From contig CAIVGK010000249.1 in NCBI GenBank assembly GCA_903905475.1, forward strand, positions 1-42,668: DNA of 42,668 nucleotides, in the 5' to 3' direction. Below, piece by piece: positions 27,463-35,217 of the stretch (position 1 is its first letter; every line of letters begins with the position of its first letter). Both the position numbers and the translations under genes were made by a program. This DNA is from an uncultured Burkholderiales bacterium. Lineage in GTDB: Bacteria; Pseudomonadota; Gammaproteobacteria; Burkholderiales; Burkholderiaceae_C. The notes beneath the pieces were generated by a model. That model ran no database searches. It was not told the DNA's origin and saw only the letters and a program-made list of their open reading frames with translations.

Positions 27463-28170
27463 GGCGTCCTCGACGGTGCACCAGGTGCCCCCGCTGATCG
27501 AGACCACCCCGGCGGCAACCAGCCGGTCGCGCGCCAGCATCGGCAAATCGGCCAGCCACTGACCGCGGCCAAGCGGAGCAAACCGCACCGCAGACGCGCC
27601 GGCCTGACGATCGGCCGCCTTCTGATCGTGGCCAAAGGCCCGCCGCACGTCGTCGCCCACCTCGAATTGGCGGGCCCCGATGCACGGCCCCAGCCAGACC
27701 TCGACCGCATCGGGTGCGCAGCCGGTGGCCTCGCACAGTGCAACCAGCGTCGCCTCGAGCACCCCGGCGGCCAGCCCGCGCCAGCCCGCATGGGCCGCAG
27801 CCACCCCGCCGGGCGCGGCCAGCAGCACCGGCAGGCAATCGGCCACCTGCACCGCGCAGGCGATGCCACGCTCGGTGGTGAGGCTGGCGTCGGCTTCGAT
27901 GGGCGATGCGGCGGCCTGCGCATCGCGCTGGCTCAAGCGCACCACCCGGCAGCCATGAACCTGGTTGAGGTACACCGGCGGCACGCCGATCGCTCCCGCC
28001 AGCAGCGCCTGGTTGCACAGCACCGCCGACGGCCCGTCGCCCAGACCGTCGCGCACATTCATGCTGTCGAACGGTGCGGCACTGAAGCCGCCGAGCCGGG
28101 TGGTCATCACCGCATCGACACCGGGGACGCTGAAAGCTGGCCGCAGCCAGTCGGGGTGAAATGCACTCAT
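27391..28170 (-). CDS. pgeF: Peptidoglycan editing factor PgeF (laccase-domain protein, YfiH-like)
   Basis: A cytoplasmic copper/zinc-dependent protein of the YfiH/multicopper polyphenol oxidoreductase fold; PgeF removes wrongly incorporated L-serine from muropeptide precursors in E. coli. The 259-residue protein has TTRLGGFS, YLNQVHGCRVV, the metal-ligand region ADCLPVLLA, AAHAGWRGLAAGVLEA and WLGPCIGARQFEVG. Start ATG 28170 gives the family N-terminus HPDW; a GTG at 28239 would add 23 low-complexity residues. The 3' end overlaps the small membrane protein gene by 72 bases. Confidence 0.92.
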   Translation of the reverse strand: MSAFHPDWLRPAFSVPGVDAVMTTRLGGFSAAPFDSMNVRDGLGDGPSAVLCNQALLAGAIGVPPVYLNQVHGCRVVRLSQRDAQAAASPIEADASLTTERGIACAVQVADCLPVLLAAPGGVAAAHAGWRGLAAGVLEATLVALCEATGCAPDAVEVWLGPCIGARQFEVGDDVRRAFGHDQKAADRQAGASAVRFAPLGRGQWLADLPMLARDRLVAAGVVSISGGTWCTVEDASRFFSFRRDRLTGRMVAAIWLRG

Positions 28171-28279
28171 GGTGGGGGCAGCGCCAGCGCCGCATCGAGG
28201 CCCCGACGGGGCTGGGGGAAAGGCCGTCGATGATGCCACGCACCCACGTGAAACCAGGCTTCGCGAGCGGTGCCGCCGC

Positions 28280-28285
28280 TACACT
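28280..28285 (+). promoter_or_regulatory. Candidate -10 element of the Nudix gene (possibly leaderless)
   Basis: TACACT is followed by seven bases and the ATG at 28293. No Shine-Dalgarno is seen between them. Confidence 0.35.
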
Positions 28286-28292
28286 GAACCGC

Positions 28293-28838
28293 ATGCATCC
28301 AACGCGCACTTACCGGCATTGCCGAGCCTGTGGCGGCGCAACCGAATACAGGGTTCCCGCCGACGACAACCGCCACCGTGCGGTGTGCTCGCTGTGCACC
28401 ACGATCCACTACGAAAACCCGCTGAACGTGGTCGGCACGGTGCCTGTCTGGGGCGATCAGGTGCTGCTGTGCCGGCGCAACATCGAACCTCGGCATGGGT
28501 TCTGGACGCTGCCGGCAGGCTTCATGGAGATGGGCGAAACCCTGGCCCAGGGCGCCATCCGGGAAACCATCGAAGAAGCGGGGGCGAACTTCGAGTTGAA
28601 GTCGCTGTTCAGCCTGCTCAACGTGGTGCGCGCCGGCCAGGTGCATGCGTTCTACATCGCCGAGCTGTCCGACACCGAGTTCGCGCCGGGGCCCGAAACC
28701 ATCGAGGCGCAGCTGTTCCACGAGCATGAGGTGCCATGGGACGAACTGGCCTTCCGCACGGTGCACGAGACGCTCAAACGGTACTTCGAGGATCGACGCC
28801 AGGGTCAACTCGGCTTTCACTGTGCCGATATCGAGTGA
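28293..28838 (+). CDS. Zinc-ribbon Nudix hydrolase
   Basis: A 181-residue hydrolase of nucleoside-diphosphate-linked substrates. The N-terminus holds a four-cysteine zinc ribbon (C10, C13, C32, C35), as in the NudC/zinc-ribbon Nudix group. The Nudix box spans residues 76-98 and keeps every consensus residue (G76, E82, R90, E91, E94, E95, G97). The true substrate cannot be deduced. The start at 28293 is used because residues before it in frame are antisense to pgeF and not family-like. The adhesion cluster starts 85 bases downstream on the same strand. Confidence 0.9.
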   Translation: MHPTRTYRHCRACGGATEYRVPADDNRHRAVCSLCTTIHYENPLNVVGTVPVWGDQVLLCRRNIEPRHGFWTLPAGFMEMGETLAQGAIRETIEEAGANFELKSLFSLLNVVRAGQVHAFYIAELSDTEFAPGPETIEAQLFHEHEVPWDELAFRTVHETLKRYFEDRRQGQLGFHCADIE

Positions 28839-28923
28839 ACCGGCACTCGGCAAAGTTCCCGAATCCGTTCGTGCGCCGTCCGAGTTGAGCCCGTCGCCCA
28901 GCGACGCCCCACATTCCAGCGGC

Positions 28924-31077
28924 ATGTTGCAACGTCTTCGTGAAGACCTGATCCACCCCGACCCGCTGCTTGACTGTCTGGTCGAGATCTGCCGTTTGCA
29001 CGGCCACGCGACCACGCGGGCGGCGCTGTCGGCGGGTTTGCCCATAGGCACCGCCACCCGGGGCTGCCTGCCGCTCGACCTGGCCGAACGGGCCGCGGCA
29101 CGCGCCGGCATGGTGGCCCGCTTGCAGCGGCTGGCGCTGGCCGATGTGGACGCCGCCACCTTGCCGGTGGTCCTGGTCCTGCACGACAACCAGGCTTGCG
29201 TGCTGCTCGGCTGGGACGGCGACACGGCTCGCGTGCTGCTGCCCGAAACCGCGCAGGGGCAAGTGCTGCTGGCACGCGCCGATCTCGAGGCGCGCCACAG
29301 CGGCTTGGTGCTGTTCGTGCGGCCGCACTTTCGCTTCGGCGGTGCGCGGCCCGCCGCCGCGAAGGCCGAGGCAGCGCCGGGACACTGGTTCTGGAGCGCC
29401 CTGCTCGCGCAGCGCTTCGTTTACCGCGACGTGCTGTGGGCTGCGCTGCTGATCAACCTTTTTGCTCTGGTTTTCCCGATGTTCGCCATGAACGTCTACG
29501 ACCGGGTGGTGCCCAACCATGCCATCGAGACGCTGTGGGCGCTCGCGATCGGCGTGCTGCTGGTGCTGGGCGCCGACCTGTTCATGCGCCTGCTGCGCAG
29601 CCACTTCGTCGACGAGGCCAGCGCGCGCGTCGACGTGGCGCTGTCGGCCACCCTGATGGAAAAGGTGCTGGGCTTGCGCCTTGATCATCGGCCCGAATCG
29701 GTGGGCGCGTTCGCGCAGAACCTGCGCGGTTTCGAGCAGGTGCGCGACTTCATCGCCTCGAGCACGGTCGCCGCGCTGATCGACCTGCCCTTCGCTGTGC
29801 TGTTCATCGGCGTGCTGGCGTGGATCTCGCCGTGGCTGGTGGTGCCGGTGGTGCTGGCGTTCGCGATCATTCTGGTGATGGGTTATTTGCTGCAGCACCG
29901 GCTGCACGCGCTGGCCGAAACCACCTACCAGACCGGTGCGCAACGCAACGCCATCCTCATCGAGAGCCTGTCGGCCATCGAGACCATCAAGTCACAAGGC
30001 GCCGAAAGCGTGATCCAGTCGAAGTGGGAACGCGCCAACCTGTTTCTGGCCAGCACCCACGTGAAGATGCGCGGCCTGTCGTCCGGCGCGATGTACGCCA
30101 CGAGCACGCTCACGCAGCTGGTGTCGGTGGCCATGATCCTGATCGGCGTCTACCTGATCACCAAGGGCGAGCTGACGATGGGCGCGCTGATCGCCGCGAA
30201 CATGCTGTCGGGCCGCGCGCTGGCGCCTGCCGGTCAGATCGTGGGCCTGCTGATGCAGTACCAAGGCGCGCGCACCGCGCTCGACTCGCTCAACCAGATC
30301 ATGAGCCAGCCGGTCGAGCGCCCGGCCCATGAGGTGTTCATCCACCGCCCGCAACTGCGCGGTGACATCGAGTTCCGCAACGTGCGCTTCACTTACCCGA
30401 ACCGCACCGATTCGGCCCTGGACGGCATCAGCTTCAAGATCACGGCTGGCGAGCGCGTGGCCCTGATCGGGCGCGTCGGTTCAGGCAAGAGCACCATCCA
30501 GCGGCTCATCATGGGCTTGTATCAACCCACCGAAGGTGCGGTGCTGCTCGACGGCATCGACATCCGGCAGATCGATCCGGCCGATGTGCGGCGCAACCTG
30601 GGCTGCGTGTCGCAAGACGTGACCTTGTTCCAGGGTTCGCTGCGCGAGAACATCACTTTCGGCCTGCCCTACGCCGATGACGCTGCCGTGGTGGCTTGCG
30701 CTGAGGTGGCCGGCTTGACCGAATTCATCAACCGCCACCCGCGCGGTTTCGACATGCCGGTGGGTGAGCGCGGTGAGTCGCTGTCGGGCGGGCAGCGTCA
30801 GGGCGTGGGGCTGGCTCGGGCGGTGCTGCACAACGCACCGCTGCTGCTGCTCGACGAGCCCACCAGCGCCATGGACTTTTCCACCGAATCGCAGATCACC
30901 ACACGCGTGACCGCCTTTGCCGCCGACAAAACGGTGGTGCTGGTGACGCACCGCACCTCGATGCTGGCCATGGCCACGCGGGTGATCGTCATCGACGGCG
31001 GCAAGGTGGTGGCCGATGGACCGCGTGATCGCATCATGGAAGCGCTCGCCAGCGGACGCATCGCGAAGGCCGCATGA
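28924..31077 (+). CDS. lapB: Type I secretion ABC transporter, LapB-like
   Basis: Inner-membrane ATPase of the adhesin export channel. The 717-residue protein has an N-terminal peptidase C39-like region (residues about 10-135) in which the catalytic cysteine motif is not conserved, as in transporters whose substrate is not cleaved on export. Next come six membrane helices with the family phrases FAMNVYDRVVPN and ESVGAFAQNLRGFEQVRDF, and an ATPase domain with Walker A at 516-523 (GRVGSGKS), signature LSGGQRQ at 620-626 and Walker B LLLLDEP at 640-646. ATG 28924 gives the usual length of LapB; in-frame GTG codons upstream overlap the end of the Nudix gene. The stop overlaps lapC by four bases. 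Confidence 0.93.
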   Translation: MLQRLREDLIHPDPLLDCLVEICRLHGHATTRAALSAGLPIGTATRGCLPLDLAERAAARAGMVARLQRLALADVDAATLPVVLVLHDNQACVLLGWDGDTARVLLPETAQGQVLLARADLEARHSGLVLFVRPHFRFGGARPAAAKAEAAPGHWFWSALLAQRFVYRDVLWAALLINLFALVFPMFAMNVYDRVVPNHAIETLWALAIGVLLVLGADLFMRLLRSHFVDEASARVDVALSATLMEKVLGLRLDHRPESVGAFAQNLRGFEQVRDFIASSTVAALIDLPFAVLFIGVLAWISPWLVVPVVLAFAIILVMGYLLQHRLHALAETTYQTGAQRNAILIESLSAIETIKSQGAESVIQSKWERANLFLASTHVKMRGLSSGAMYATSTLTQLVSVAMILIGVYLITKGELTMGALIAANMLSGRALAPAGQIVGLLMQYQGARTALDSLNQIMSQPVERPAHEVFIHRPQLRGDIEFRNVRFTYPNRTDSALDGISFKITAGERVALIGRVGSGKSTIQRLIMGLYQPTEGAVLLDGIDIRQIDPADVRRNLGCVSQDVTLFQGSLRENITFGLPYADDAAVVACAEVAGLTEFINRHPRGFDMPVGERGESLSGGQRQGVGLARAVLHNAPLLLLDEPTSAMDFSTESQITTRVTAFAADKTVVLVTHRTSMLAMATRVIVIDGGKVVADGPRDRIMEALASGRIAKAA

Positions 31078-32435
31078 AATCCCTCGTCAAGAAGCTCCTT
31101 GCGCGTGTCGGCCAGATCGACACCGCAGACAACGCCGCCGGCTTTGGTGGTTTCGAACAGCAAGCCGACGTGGTGATGTCGCGCGCGCTCACGCAGCGTG
31201 CCCAACTCATCGTGCGCGCTGCGCTGGTGGTCGTGCTGGTGCTGGTGCTGTGGGCGTGCTTTGCGCAGATCGAGGAAGTCACCCGTGGCAACGGCCGGGT
31301 GATCCCGTCGAAGCAACTGCAAGTGGTGCAGTCGCTGGACGGCGGGGTGGTCTCGGAAATCCTGGTCTCTGAAGGCGAGGTGGTCGAGGCCGGCCAGTTG
31401 CTGCTGAAAATCGATGAAACGCGTGCCACTTCGGGCGTGCGCGAGAGCGCGGCGCAGGGCTTTTCGCTGCGCGCGCGCCAAGCCCGGCTGCGTGCGCTGG
31501 CTGAAGGCGCGCCCTTCCAGCCGCCCGCCAGCACCAACGCCCAGGAAGCGCACATCCTCGACGAGGAACGCATGCTCTACGAGACGCGCCGCTCCGAGCT
31601 CGGCACGATGATCGCCATCAACCAGCAGCAACTGCAGCAGCGGCAGCAAGAACTCGCCGAAATGCGCTCGCGCAAGTCGTCCGCCGAGCGCGGCTTGGAT
31701 CTGGGCCAGCAAGAACTGGCCAAAACCCGTCCGCTGCTGGCCGGCGGTGCGGTCTCTGAAGTCGACATCCTGCGGCTCGAGCGCGAGGTGTCGCGCAGCC
31801 GCGGCGATATCGAGCAGGCCACCGCCCAGATCGCGCGCGTGCAGGCGTCGATCGGTGAGGCGCAACGCAAGATCCAGGAAACGGAACTGGCCTTCCGCAA
31901 CGAGGCCCGCCGCGACATGGCCGAGGTGATGGGCAAGCTCAACGCGCTCAATGAAGGTGCCGTGGCACTGGCCGACAGGGTCGACAAGTCGCAAGTCAGA
32001 AGCCCGGTGCGCGGTCGCGTGCAGCGTCTGCTGGCCAACACGGTGGGCGGCGTGGTGCAGCCAGGCAAGGACCTCGTCGAGGTGGTGCCGCTCGACGACC
32101 AGCTGATCCTGGAAGCCAAGGTGCAGCCGCGCGACATCGCCTTCATCCACCCGAACCAGGAAGCGACCGTCAAGTTCACCGCCTACGACTTCTCGATCTA
32201 CGGCGGCCTGGCCGCCAAGGTGGAGAACATCAGCCCCGACACCGTGGTTGATGAAAAAGGCAACGCCTTCTATCTGGTGCGGGTGCGCACCACGCAATCC
32301 AGCTTCAGCGACAAGCTGCCGGTCATCCCCGGCATGACCGCTGAAGTCGACATCCTGACCGGACACAAGTCCGTCATGTCCTACCTGCTCAAGCCGGTGC
32401 TCAAGGCACGGGCCTACGCGCTGCGCGAACGCTGA
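31074..32435 (+). CDS. lapC: HlyD-family periplasmic adaptor, LapC-like
   Basis: Membrane fusion protein that links the ABC transporter to the outer-membrane channel. The 453-residue protein has a cytoplasmic N-terminus, one transmembrane helix at about 45-64, a first lipoyl half-motif (VVQSLDGGVVSEILVSEGE), a long coiled coil (about 120-310, rich in Gln, Glu and Arg), the second lipoyl half (VRSPVRGRVQRLLANTVGG) and a C-terminal beta domain ending in the HlyD-type VIPGMTAEVDILTG. The ATGA overlap with lapB indicates coupled translation. Confidence 0.94.
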   Translation: MKSLVKKLLARVGQIDTADNAAGFGGFEQQADVVMSRALTQRAQLIVRAALVVVLVLVLWACFAQIEEVTRGNGRVIPSKQLQVVQSLDGGVVSEILVSEGEVVEAGQLLLKIDETRATSGVRESAAQGFSLRARQARLRALAEGAPFQPPASTNAQEAHILDEERMLYETRRSELGTMIAINQQQLQQRQQELAEMRSRKSSAERGLDLGQQELAKTRPLLAGGAVSEVDILRLEREVSRSRGDIEQATAQIARVQASIGEAQRKIQETELAFRNEARRDMAEVMGKLNALNEGAVALADRVDKSQVRSPVRGRVQRLLANTVGGVVQPGKDLVEVVPLDDQLILEAKVQPRDIAFIHPNQEATVKFTAYDFSIYGGLAAKVENISPDTVVDEKGNAFYLVRVRTTQSSFSDKLPVIPGMTAEVDILTGHKSVMSYLLKPVLKARAYALRER

Positions 32436-32538
32436 CAGCGGCGGCAAAGACGCGCATCGGCGGCCGACACCCAGCCGGCACCAAGGGTTCGTACCGAGCC
32501 CTCCCCGACTTCCTTATCTGCGTGCATCGGCCATTTGT

Positions 32539-32554
32539 GGTGATTTTCATCACG
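32539..32554. promoter_or_regulatory. CRP/FNR-like palindrome upstream of the adhesin gene
   Basis: GGTGA, six bases, TCACG, which fits the TGTGA-N6-TCACA type of site except at the outer bases. It lies 121 bases before the adhesin ATG in the 240-base gap after lapC, a reasonable position for a CRP-family activator. The rest of that gap shows no gene and no clear -35/-10 pair. Confidence 0.4.
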
Positions 32555-32675
32555 AAAACGACACCATTTCGACCCCCTAACGCACAGGGTGACTGGCTAT
32601 CCTCCAACAGCCATCCGGCTTGAAATCCTGTCAATTCCGCGCCCGTGGGCCGCGGCTCATCAAGGCGTCCTGACC

Positions 32676-35195
32676 ATGCCCACACTTTCACAAGCATTCG
32701 GACGAGTCACCGCCATCTGGGGCAGCGCGCTCATCAAGGACGCCAGCGGCAAGATGCGCCCCCTCAAGGTCGACGATGTCGTCAAGCACGGCGACGTGAT
32801 CCTGACCACGCAAGATGGCTATGTGCGCATCCAGAACATGGACGCCCCGGTGACGGCCGCCATCGCAAAGCCTGCTGCGGACACCGATGTCGACCGCGTG
32901 ATCACGGGGTTGAATCAGGACGAGATCGACATCGCCCCAGGCGCTGGCCTGAGGGGTGGCGACGGCGGCGAGTTCCTGCCGGGGCTTCGAGTCGATCGCA
33001 TTTCGGAGTCGGTGACGCCGGGGCTGCGCCTCGGCTCAGAGCAAGACAACGAGAGGTCTGACGAAATCACCTCTCCCACCGGCCTCGCGCTCACCAGCCC
33101 CAACACCACGACAGCCGGCAGCAACGTCGCGCCGACAGCCGACCCGGACACTGTCTCTGGCGATGAGGACGCCACGCTGCCCGTGGCGCTGCGGGGCTCG
33201 GACACGGACGGATCCGTGGTGAGCGTCACCGTCACCTCCATCCCGCCGGGCAGCACCTTGTTGCTGGCCGATGGCACCACCGAGGTGCAGGCCGGGCAGA
33301 CGCTGACCCCGCAGCAGGCCGTCAGCCTGGTGCTTCGCCCGGCGGCCGATTTCAACGGCGAGACTGGCATCACCTTCTTCGTGACGGACAACGAGGGGCT
33401 CGACTCGGAGCCTGCGATCGTCACGATCAATGTGATCCCGGTCAACGATGCACCCACGATCGTGGTCACGGCCAACGACTTTGTCGAAAACTCCGCCGCC
33501 GCTGGCGACGTGGCCGCCACCTGGGTCGCCGCTGACGAAGAAGACGGCGTGCCCACCGACGTTCAGTTCACCGTGGGCAGCAACGCGGCGGGCTGCTACG
33601 CGATCGTCGACGCCCAGGTCGTGTTGACCAGCGCCGGTGCGGCGCACGTCAACGCCGGTGGTGCGCTGCCGACCATCGCGCTCACGGTCACCGATCTCGG
33701 TGGTCTGAGCGGCACGGGCAGCGACACGCCTGCGGTCACGATCTTCAGCGACCCGCCGACGACCACGCTTCTCGACAACCCCCTCGGCCTGAGCGTCGAG
33801 TACTACGGCTACAACGACGTCAACCCGGGCGTCGACAACACCAACCGTCAGCACAGCGACGACGGCAAGTTCGGCAACCTCGACAGCGTCGCGGACGTCA
33901 CATCGCTCATCAACGCACGCAATGCAGCCTTTGGCGGCATCGATGTCGTGGGCTCCACCGTCGCCACGAAGGACGGCGCGACCGACGCGCGGTTCACCGC
34001 CACGACGTTGGATTACGGCCGCATCAATGCGGTGACCAAGTCCCTGGGGACCAATCCCGATGTGCTGCCTGGCGGACCGTCGATCTCGATCACGCGGAAC
34101 AACAGCGAGTTGTTCAGGTTCATCAACAAGACGCCCAACATCTCCCCCGTGGTGGTGCGGGTGACGCAAGGCACTGGGGACGATGACCACCTGGGTTCGG
34201 GCCCGACCAGCGGCCTGGGCAAGACCAGCGATGCGGCGATTCGGTTCACCGGACAGGCCTACCTCAACGCCGGGCTGTACGACATCCGCGTCACGGCCGA
34301 CGATGGCTTCCGGCTGCGGCTCGACGACCAGACCGTGGCAGTCTTCGATGGGATTCAAACGGCCACCACGCGGGTCTACTCGGGCGTGGCCATCGAAGGC
34401 GGCCTGACGCCGCTCGAGTTGCTTTACTGGGAGGAAGGCGGCAGCGCGCTGCTGCGCGTGGAGTTCAAGCTCAGCGGCGGTGCCGACAGCACCTACAAGG
34501 TGCTGGGATCGAGCACTTTGCCGCTGTACAGCGATGCGAACGCCCCCGTGCTGTCGGAATTGCAGGACATCGTGGCCGGCGCGAAAGCGGGCACGTATGC
34601 GGTGCGCACCGGCTCCTTGCTTGAAGGCGGCGCGGGCGACGACCACCTGAGCGGCGGCGATGCCCGTGATCACCTGATCGGCGGCGAGGGCCGCGACACG
34701 CTCGCCGGCGGTGCCGGGGCCGATGTGATCGAAGGCGGCAAGGGCGATGACCCATTGGCAGGCGGCTTCGGACACGATGTGTTCCGCTGGTCGCTGGGAG
34801 ATGGCGGCAGCAGCGCGACCCCAGCACACGACGTGATCAGCGACTTTGACAACACCAGCCATGCTGGCGATGTGCTGGACTTGCGCGACCTGCTGCTTGG
34901 CGAGTCGCATGCGGCCAACACCACGGCCTTCGCGAGCCCCATCGGCTCGGCCAACGCCCTGACGATCACGGCAGACAAAGGCAACCTCGCCAACTACCTG
35001 CACTTCTCAACAGATATCGACGACAACACCATGATCGAAATCAGTTCGGCGGGTGGCTTCGCGGCGGGGGCTTACAACCCCGCCGCAGTGGATCAGGTGA
35101 TCACGCTCAGCGGCGTCAATCTGATGGGCAGCTTCAGCACCGATCAAGACGTCATCAAGGACTTGCTGCAGCGAGGCAAACTGATCGCCGACTGA
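32676..35195 (+). CDS. Small LapA/BapA-type RTX adhesin with retention module and PA14-like domain
   Basis: An 839-residue secreted adhesin. Residues 1-60 form the family retention module (FGRVTAIWGSALIKDASGK and GDVILTTQDGYVRIQ), which in LapA proteins plugs the outer-membrane pore. Residues 87-92 (APGAGL) sit where LapG cuts in homologues, just before GLRVDRISESVTPG. Then come two Ig/cadherin-like repeats (about 150-260, closing VNDAP, and about 262-365), a PA14-like domain (about 368-605, with LYDIRVTADDGFRLRLDD), six RTX nonapeptides at 651-704 (GGAGDDHLS type) and a C-terminal type I secretion signal region (VISDFDN...DVLDLRDLL). The ATG at 32676 has AAGG ten bases upstream. It is very short for a LapA-type protein and has one cysteine, C307. 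Export by the adjacent lapBC is inferred. Confidence 0.88.
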   Translation: MPTLSQAFGRVTAIWGSALIKDASGKMRPLKVDDVVKHGDVILTTQDGYVRIQNMDAPVTAAIAKPAADTDVDRVITGLNQDEIDIAPGAGLRGGDGGEFLPGLRVDRISESVTPGLRLGSEQDNERSDEITSPTGLALTSPNTTTAGSNVAPTADPDTVSGDEDATLPVALRGSDTDGSVVSVTVTSIPPGSTLLLADGTTEVQAGQTLTPQQAVSLVLRPAADFNGETGITFFVTDNEGLDSEPAIVTINVIPVNDAPTIVVTANDFVENSAAAGDVAATWVAADEEDGVPTDVQFTVGSNAAGCYAIVDAQVVLTSAGAAHVNAGGALPTIALTVTDLGGLSGTGSDTPAVTIFSDPPTTTLLDNPLGLSVEYYGYNDVNPGVDNTNRQHSDDGKFGNLDSVADVTSLINARNAAFGGIDVVGSTVATKDGATDARFTATTLDYGRINAVTKSLGTNPDVLPGGPSISITRNNSELFRFINKTPNISPVVVRVTQGTGDDDHLGSGPTSGLGKTSDAAIRFTGQAYLNAGLYDIRVTADDGFRLRLDDQTVAVFDGIQTATTRVYSGVAIEGGLTPLELLYWEEGGSALLRVEFKLSGGADSTYKVLGSSTLPLYSDANAPVLSELQDIVAGAKAGTYAVRTGSLLEGGAGDDHLSGGDARDHLIGGEGRDTLAGGAGADVIEGGKGDDPLAGGFGHDVFRWSLGDGGSSATPAHDVISDFDNTSHAGDVLDLRDLLLGESHAANTTAFASPIGSANALTITADKGNLANYLHFSTDIDDNTMIEISSAGGFAAGAYNPAAVDQVITLSGVNLMGSFSTDQDVIKDLLQRGKLIAD
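34626..34788 (+). repeat. RTX nonapeptide repeats in the adhesin gene
   Basis: Six tandem nine-codon units of the form GG-x-G-x-D-x-U-x (GGAGDDHLS, GGDARDHLI, GGEGRDTLA, GGAGADVIE, GGKGDDPLA, GGFGHDVFR), the calcium-binding beta-roll of type I secretion substrates. Units two and five are degenerate. Confidence 0.85.
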
Positions 35196-35197
35196 CG

Positions 35198-35217
35198 GGG
35201 GCTTGGGTCACCCCCCG
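35198..35217. terminator. Possible hairpin between the convergent adhesin and lapD genes
   Basis: GGGGG and CCCCC separated by about ten bases lie across the 12-base gap and the end of lapD. There is no T-run, so termination here is uncertain. Confidence 0.25.

Noticed and set aside
30798-32447. 549-codon open frame (- strand) opposite lapB-lapC
   Set aside because: Antisense shadow spanning two coupled secretion genes, with no recognisable domain.
33036-35003. 655-codon open frame (- strand) opposite the adhesin
   Set aside because: Arg/Val/Gly-rich shadow of the adhesin gene; the + strand frame has clear retention-module and RTX motifs.
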